From: Eutrophobius sp051275005
Lineage (GTDB): Bacteria; Pseudomonadota; Gammaproteobacteria; Eutrophobiales; Eutrophobiaceae
Length of the DNA: 19,143 nt
NCBI GenBank assembly: GCA_051275005.1
Contig: JBNMOP010000051.1
Coordinates: forward strand, 1 to 19,143
Direction: 5' to 3'
Shown here piece by piece: positions 14,673 through 19,143 of this stretch. Numbering within the stretch: position 1 is the stretch's first letter; every line of letters begins with the position of its first letter. The position numbers were made by a program, and so were the translations under genes. A model generated the notes under the pieces. The model was not told where the DNA came from. It ran no database searches and saw only the letters and a program-made list of their open reading frames with translations.

Positions 14673-14705
14673 ACCGCTTGTAGGCGGTCACGGTAAATCT
14701 TTACA
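14673..14705. repeat. Small hairpins after the nrdB stop
   Basis: ACCGC (14673-14677) pairs with GCGGT (14684-14688), followed by the near-palindrome GTAAA-TC-TTTAC (14694-14705). Both lie within 40 bases of the nrdB stop codon. Confidence 0.4.
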
Positions 14706-14711
14706 GATAAT

Positions 14712-15935
14712 TCACCAACTTAGTGAACCACCTGTTTGATATTCTGTAACTCTTGTTTCAAAAAAGTTTTTCTCCTTTTTTAAGTCCATGATTTCACTCA
14801 TCCATGGAAATGGATTTGTCGCGCCAGGATATTGCTCAGTAAGACCAATCTGGGCACAACGTCGATTAGCAATGTATTGCAAATATTCTTCAAACATTTT
14901 GGCATTTAGACCCAGTACACCACGAGGCATGCTGTCGTAGGCATAACGCGTTTCAAGTTCCACTGCATCGCGGATGATGTCAGTAATTTCTTTTTTGAAA
15001 TCAGTTGTCCAAAGATGTTGGTTTTCAATCTTGATTTGATTGATGACATCAATACCAAAATTCATGTGCATGGATTCATCTCGTAATATGTATTGAAATT
15101 GCTCAGCACATCCCATCATTTTATTTCTACGTCCCATGGAAAGAACTTGTACAAATCCCACATAGAAAAATATTCCTTCAAATACAATATAAAATGCGAT
15201 CAAATCTCTGAGTAGGCGTTGATCTGCTTCGGGTGTCCCTGTGGAAAATGTAGGGTCGCCCAGGCTTTGGGTATAGCGCATGGCCCAAGCAGCCTTTTCA
15301 TGGATGGCCGGGACTTCTCTATACATATTAAAAACTTCTGCTTCATCTAGGCCCAAAGACTCTACGCAATATTGGTAGGCATGAGTATGTAATGCTTCTT
15401 CAAATGCCTGTCTTAAAAGATACTGTCTGCATTCAGGGTTGGTAATATGCCGATAGACTGCAAGTACAAGATTATTCGCAACCAATGAATCTGCGGAGGA
15501 AAAAAAACCAAGATTTCGTTTTATTATAGTACGTTCATCATCAGTGAGACCTTCCGGATTTTTCCACAAGGCGATGTCTGCTGTCATATTAACTTCCTGT
15601 GGCATCCAGTGATTTGCACAGGCGTCCAGATATTTTTGCCAGGCCCATTTATATTTAAAGGGAACCAGTTGGTTCAGGTCTGCACGACAGTTAATCATCT
15701 GTTTGTCGTCAACACTGATTCTGGCGGCACCAAACTCAACTTCTTCCAGTCCGGTTACCTGTTGCTTGGCATCTTCAGTCTGTTCTTTAGTTGGAACTAA
15801 ATTGTTTGGGGTAATTGTATCTCTATTAAGCGCTTTCTCTTCGTTAACTAAATTCACTTCAACCGCAGTAGATTGTGATGCGATATCAGTTTTTTGACGG
15901 AAGTTTTCCAGCGGGTCATTCCAGTTGGGTAACAT
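14712..15935 (-). CDS. nrdB: Ribonucleoside-diphosphate reductase, beta subunit (class I)
   Basis: NrdB carries the diiron-tyrosyl radical cofactor that starts reduction of ribonucleoside diphosphates by NrdA. In the 407-residue protein the metal ligands are Asp149 (SSADSLV), Glu180 and His183 (FEEALHTHAY), Glu253 (VFEGIFFYVGF), and Glu287 and His290 (RDESMH). The radical Tyr187 stands at the His+4 position, so this is the tyrosyl-radical type and not the Phe-bearing class Ic. The first 80 or so residues form an acidic extension of low complexity before the ferritin-like core; long NrdB forms of about 400 residues are known. The C-terminal tail (TGGSLSW) is the expected NrdA docking segment. 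ATG at 15935 follows AAGAGGT (about 15943-15949). nrdA ends 46 bases upstream, so the two form an operon. Confidence 0.96.
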   Translation of the reverse strand: MLPNWNDPLENFRQKTDIASQSTAVEVNLVNEEKALNRDTITPNNLVPTKEQTEDAKQQVTGLEEVEFGAARISVDDKQMINCRADLNQLVPFKYKWAWQKYLDACANHWMPQEVNMTADIALWKNPEGLTDDERTIIKRNLGFFSSADSLVANNLVLAVYRHITNPECRQYLLRQAFEEALHTHAYQYCVESLGLDEAEVFNMYREVPAIHEKAAWAMRYTQSLGDPTFSTGTPEADQRLLRDLIAFYIVFEGIFFYVGFVQVLSMGRRNKMMGCAEQFQYILRDESMHMNFGIDVINQIKIENQHLWTTDFKKEITDIIRDAVELETRYAYDSMPRGVLGLNAKMFEEYLQYIANRRCAQIGLTEQYPGATNPFPWMSEIMDLKKEKNFFETRVTEYQTGGSLSW

Positions 15936-15981
15936 ATTTATACCTCTTATTTATTGCTTAATTAATATAACTATTCGTTCG

Positions 15982-18897
15982 TTATTGACATGCTTCGCAT
16001 TCGGGATCCTCTATGGCACAGGCCTTTGGCGCTGATTCTTCTGCATAATCCCGGTCGACTGCAGCCAATGTGTTTTCACGCCCACCAGAAAGCGTACTCT
16101 TTTCTACATGTGTAGCACCCATGCTGCGTAGGTAGTACGTAGTCTTTAGCCCACGTATCCAGGCAAATTTGTAAAGATTGTCCATCTTTTTCCCATCGGG
16201 GGCGGCCATGTATAGATTCAGCGATTGAGCCTGATCGATCCATTTTTGACGTCTGGCCCCGGCTTCTATCAACCAACGTGGGTCGATCTCAAATGCGGAG
16301 GCGTATAGTTCTTTTAAATCATCGGGGATGCGGTCTATAGGTTGAACGCTGCCGTCGTAATATTTCAGGTCGTTTACCATGACATCATCCCATAGCCCTT
16401 GTTCTTTTAAATCACGAACCAGGTAAGGATTGACGATGGTAAATTCGCCAGATAAGTTGGATTTTACAAACAGGTTTTGATAGGTAGGTTCAATTGATTG
16501 ACTTACACCACAGATATTTGAAATAGTTGCGGTAGGTGCAATGGCCATACAGTTTGAGTTTCGTATACCAATTGTCTTAACACGTTCGCGGAGCTCCTCC
16601 CATTCGAGGGTGTGATCCGTATTGGTGTCCAAATAACCATCCCGTTCTGATTCAAGTATTTTTAATGAATCTAGCGGGAGTATGCCTTTGCTCCATAGTG
16701 AACCATCAAAACTCGAGTAGGGGCCACGCTCCTCGGCAAGATTTGTAGAGGCTTGAATAGCATAGTAACTAACAGATTCCATGCTGGTATCTGCAAATTG
16801 AACTGCCTGTTCCGAGGCATAAGGAATTCGTAGTTTATACAGCGCATCCTGGAATCCCATAATACCCATACCTACCGGTCGATGTCGTAGATTAGAGCGG
16901 CGTGCCTGGGGTACACTGTAGTAGTTATAGTCAATAACATTATCCAGCATCCGCATTGCAGTGTTGATGGTTTTTTCCAGTTTGATAGTGTTTAAACCGT
17001 TTTCATCCACATGCTGAGCAAGGTTGATTGAACCAAGATTACAAACTGCGATTTCCTCATCAGAGGTATTCAGTGTGATCTCAGTACACAGATTGGAAGA
17101 GTGAACTACCCCAAAATGTTGTTGTGGCGAACGTAAGTTGCATGGATCCTTAAACGTCATCCAGGGATGTCCGGTTTCATACAACATAGTTAGCATCTTT
17201 CGCCAAAGATCAATGGCTTTGACTGTTTTGTGATTCTTGATCTTACCTGACGCTGCCATGTCTTCGTATTCAACATAGCGTTTTTCAAAAGCCTTGCCAG
17301 AGAGATCATGTAGGTCGGGCGTATCATTGGGTGAAAATAAGGTCCAGTTTTGCTCTTCACAGACACGCTTCATGAATAAATCCGGGATCCAGTTGGCCGT
17401 ATTCATATCATGGGTACGTCGCCTATCGTCACCGGTATTTTTGCGTAGTTCGAAGAATTCTTCGGCATCAAGGTGCCATGTTTCCAGATAGGCACACATC
17501 GCACCTTTTCGTTTACCGCCTTGATTAACAGCGACCGCTGTATCATTAGCGACCTTGAGAAAGGGTACAACACCTTGCGATTTGCCATTGGTACCCTTGA
17601 TATGCGAGCCCATAGCACGGACACGAGTCCAGTCATTACCCAGGCCACCAGCATATTTTGAAAGTAACGCGTCATCTTTAATAGCGCTGAAGATGCCATC
17701 AAGGTCATCGGGTATGGTACTTAAATAACAACTAGAAAGTTGCGGACGGCAGGTGCCAGAATTAAACAGCGTGGGGGTGGAGCTCATAAAATCAAATGAA
17801 GATAACAACTCATAAAATTCTATTGCACGCCCCTCCCGATCCAGTTCATTGATTGCTAATCCCATTGCAACGCGCATAAAAAATGCCTGCGGCAGTTCAA
17901 ATCGAATTTCGTCATCGGTATGGATAAAATAACGGTCATACAGGGTTTGCAGTCCAAGATAGGTAAACAGTTGATCTCTCTCAGGTTTTAAGGCCATTCC
18001 CAGCTTTTCAAGGTCGTATTTTACTAGCTCTTGGTCCACCAGTCCGAGATCTGCAGTTCGCTGGATATATTTACCAAAATAAATTGGATAGACCTCTGTC
18101 ATTTCTGTTTGTGTAGCCCCTGTGGGTTGATCATGAATAAAACTCAAAGCCTCTTGCCTTAGGTTATCCAGAAGTAACCGTGCTGCTACGTAAGAATAAT
18201 TAGGTTCTTTTTCAATCAGTGTCCTCGCACTCATGACTAATGCATGATTTACATCTTTTTCATTCACACCGTCAAATAGGTTTCGATAAGCGTCATCGAT
18301 AATTAAATGTCCTTCTACAAAATCGAGACCACTACACGCTTCATTGATAATGGACATGAGACGATTCATATCCAATGGGGTGACGTTGCCGTCTATACGC
18401 GTGACATTAATTACCTCTTTGCCAGAAGTCGTATGTGTCTGTTTTAATTGATTTTTATCAGCTCTTTCTCGGGCTCTATCTTCACGATATATAACATATT
18501 CACGGGCAACTTTTTGTTCTCCAGCCCGCATTAGGGCCAGTTCAACATAATCCTGTATATCTTCAATATGGACAGTCCCGCCACCGTTCATGCTACGGGT
18601 AACGCCACGCACGATCTGATGTGTAAGTACATTTACCTTTTCATGGATGCGTGTTGAAGTTGCAGCTGTGCCTCCTTCAACATTGAGAAAAGCCTTGGTT
18701 AATGCGACAACAATTTTACTTGGATCAAAACTTGTGACTTTGCCATTTCGTCGAATGACTTTGTACTCACCAGGTTGATAAGCATTAAACTCAGCTTGTG
18801 TTGTATCAGTATGTGCATCAATTTTTTCAATGTGTGAAATATTTGATTTTTCTTTGTTAGTAACGGACTCCGCTACTGCGACCTTCTCAGCCTCCAT
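15982..18897 (-). CDS. nrdA: Ribonucleoside-diphosphate reductase, alpha subunit (class Ia, double ATP-cone)
   Basis: NrdA is the catalytic subunit that makes dNDPs from NDPs. ATG at 18895-18897 is preferred to the TTG just before it because GGAG (18903-18906) is 5 bases away; this gives 971 residues. After a charged leader there are two ATP-cones, about 45-138 (VIRRNGKVTSFD) and 162-250 (VTRIDGNVTPLD), as in Pseudomonas-type NrdA, implying dATP feedback control of activity. Catalytic residues correspond to E. coli positions: Cys390 (SSCYLS) and Cys619 (AVCNLGSINL) as the redox pair, Cys604 as the thiyl radical site, and Asn602 and Glu606 in NLCTE. The flexible tail ends CEACQ with Cys967/Cys970, plus Cys960, for re-reduction by thioredoxin or glutaredoxin. 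The promoter region carries NrdR-like boxes and a DnaA box. Confidence 0.97.
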   Translation of the reverse strand: MEAEKVAVAESVTNKEKSNISHIEKIDAHTDTTQAEFNAYQPGEYKVIRRNGKVTSFDPSKIVVALTKAFLNVEGGTAATSTRIHEKVNVLTHQIVRGVTRSMNGGGTVHIEDIQDYVELALMRAGEQKVAREYVIYREDRARERADKNQLKQTHTTSGKEVINVTRIDGNVTPLDMNRLMSIINEACSGLDFVEGHLIIDDAYRNLFDGVNEKDVNHALVMSARTLIEKEPNYSYVAARLLLDNLRQEALSFIHDQPTGATQTEMTEVYPIYFGKYIQRTADLGLVDQELVKYDLEKLGMALKPERDQLFTYLGLQTLYDRYFIHTDDEIRFELPQAFFMRVAMGLAINELDREGRAIEFYELLSSFDFMSSTPTLFNSGTCRPQLSSCYLSTIPDDLDGIFSAIKDDALLSKYAGGLGNDWTRVRAMGSHIKGTNGKSQGVVPFLKVANDTAVAVNQGGKRKGAMCAYLETWHLDAEEFFELRKNTGDDRRRTHDMNTANWIPDLFMKRVCEEQNWTLFSPNDTPDLHDLSGKAFEKRYVEYEDMAASGKIKNHKTVKAIDLWRKMLTMLYETGHPWMTFKDPCNLRSPQQHFGVVHSSNLCTEITLNTSDEEIAVCNLGSINLAQHVDENGLNTIKLEKTINTAMRMLDNVIDYNYYSVPQARRSNLRHRPVGMGIMGFQDALYKLRIPYASEQAVQFADTSMESVSYYAIQASTNLAEERGPYSSFDGSLWSKGILPLDSLKILESERDGYLDTNTDHTLEWEELRERVKTIGIRNSNCMAIAPTATISNICGVSQSIEPTYQNLFVKSNLSGEFTIVNPYLVRDLKEQGLWDDVMVNDLKYYDGSVQPIDRIPDDLKELYASAFEIDPRWLIEAGARRQKWIDQAQSLNLYMAAPDGKKMDNLYKFAWIRGLKTTYYLRSMGATHVEKSTLSGGRENTLAAVDRDYAEESAPKACAIEDPECEACQ

Positions 18898-18983
18898 CAA
18901 TTCTCCCCCAAGACGTACAATATCTGTGTCATGAATCTGTTGTTATAAGTTAGAAATAAGTTTAAGTTTTATTTGTAAGGTGA

Positions 18984-19012
18984 ATTAAAGCACCCCTACA
19001 AAATGTGGTCAA
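18984..19012 (-). promoter_or_regulatory. Sigma70-like promoter of nrdAB
   Basis: On the minus strand TTGACC (-35, 19007-19012) is separated by exactly 17 bp from TTTAAT (-10, 18984-18989); each hexamer has one mismatch to consensus. Transcription would start near 18977, about 80 bases before the nrdA ATG. NrdR-like box 1 fills the spacer and touches the -35. Confidence 0.7.
18993..19008. promoter_or_regulatory. NrdR box 1 (overlaps promoter)
   Basis: CCCCTACAAAATGTGG, 16 bp, agrees with box 2 at 13 of 16 positions and has the CTA...TGTG core of the NrdR consensus (acaCwAtATaTwGtgt). Lying between -35 and -10, a bound repressor would block RNA polymerase. Confidence 0.65.
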
Positions 19013-19024
19013 GTGATAATTAAA

Positions 19025-19040
19025 CCACTACATGATGTGG
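19025..19040. promoter_or_regulatory. NrdR box 2
   Basis: CCACTACATGATGTGG, 16 bp, matches about 11 of 16 positions of the NrdR consensus. It starts 32 bp from box 1, three helical turns, the usual spacing of paired NrdR boxes. Confidence 0.65.
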
Positions 19041-19069
19041 AATTCGCTGTGGGCTAGATATGTTTAACC

Positions 19070-19078
19070 TGTGGATAA
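19070..19078 (-). promoter_or_regulatory. Perfect DnaA box upstream of nrdA
   Basis: TTATCCACA on the minus strand is the high-affinity 9-mer consensus for DnaA. It sits 29 bp beyond NrdR box 2 and 57 bp upstream of the -35. DnaA control of nrdAB is known in E. coli, which makes a functional site plausible. A degenerate 9-mer (TAGCCCACA, three mismatches) lies 22 bp closer to the gene. Confidence 0.6.
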
Positions 19079-19143
19079 AATTGTAATGAATGAACGAATT
19101 TAAAGATCATATTGTGAAAAATCAGGAACTTAGATTCAGGCGG

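Larger units (their letters stand above)
13738..14711. other. Long noncoding gap between nrdB and fdxA
   Basis: No convincing protein gene lies in these 974 bases. From left to right they hold the fdxA leader; AT-rich sequence with a weak hydrophobic reading frame (to 13979); a 7-bp-stem hairpin at 14089-14109; a perfect 16-bp palindrome at 14124-14139; a candidate + strand RNA with a strong terminator (to 14565); and a GC-rich block of hairpins at 14581-14700 just past the nrdB stop. A clear sigma70 promoter for fdxA was not found. Confidence 0.7.

Noticed and set aside
18898..18992. Cobalamin riboswitch in the nrdA leader
   Set aside because: Considered because some nrd operons have one; the leader is under 100 bases and lacks any B12-box-like sequence.

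Overview
The window is an AT-rich stretch of a gammaproteobacterial chromosome. The best evidence is the intact rpsP-rimM-trmD-rplS operon, xerD and dsbC close together, lipid A/Kdo biosynthesis (waaA), RimO close to the E. coli form, and a class Ia ribonucleotide reductase whose large subunit has two ATP-cones. No marker fixes the genus. I see no integrase other than XerD, no transposase, no tRNA/rRNA gene and no CRISPR array, so this looks like ordinary core chromosome.

Left part (1-5300, mostly + strand): the 3' end of a MetA-type homoserine acyltransferase, then rimO (TTG start), then a BASS-family sodium symporter that seems to begin at a CTG overlapping the rimO stop. 5-formyltetrahydrofolate cyclo-ligase follows on the minus strand, its 3' end overlapping the symporter. 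Next comes the ribosome/tRNA maturation operon: S16, RimM, TrmD and L19.

Middle (5300-12000): ogt and xerD overlap on the + strand. Facing them are a DOPA 4,5-dioxygenase-like small protein and an orphan GspE/PilB-type ATPase on the minus strand. Then come dsbC (+) and a DUF3108 exported protein (-) whose stop codons interlock, and waaA (+).

Right part (12000-19143): all protein genes are on the minus strand. fdxA (7Fe ferredoxin) and an adrenodoxin-reductase-type ferredoxin-NADP reductase form a two-gene electron-transfer unit. nrdA and nrdB form an operon behind a good sigma70-like promoter carrying two NrdR-box-like repeats 32 bp apart and a perfect DnaA box upstream, so dNTP supply looks tied to NrdR and DnaA.

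The least explained part is the 974-bp gap between nrdB and fdxA. It holds a textbook intrinsic terminator pointing along the + strand with no + strand gene before it, a perfect 16-bp palindrome, a GC-rich island of stable hairpins and several short repeats shared between the two halves. I read this as a candidate unannotated small RNA locus plus a structured repeat element. I could not match either to a known RNA family.
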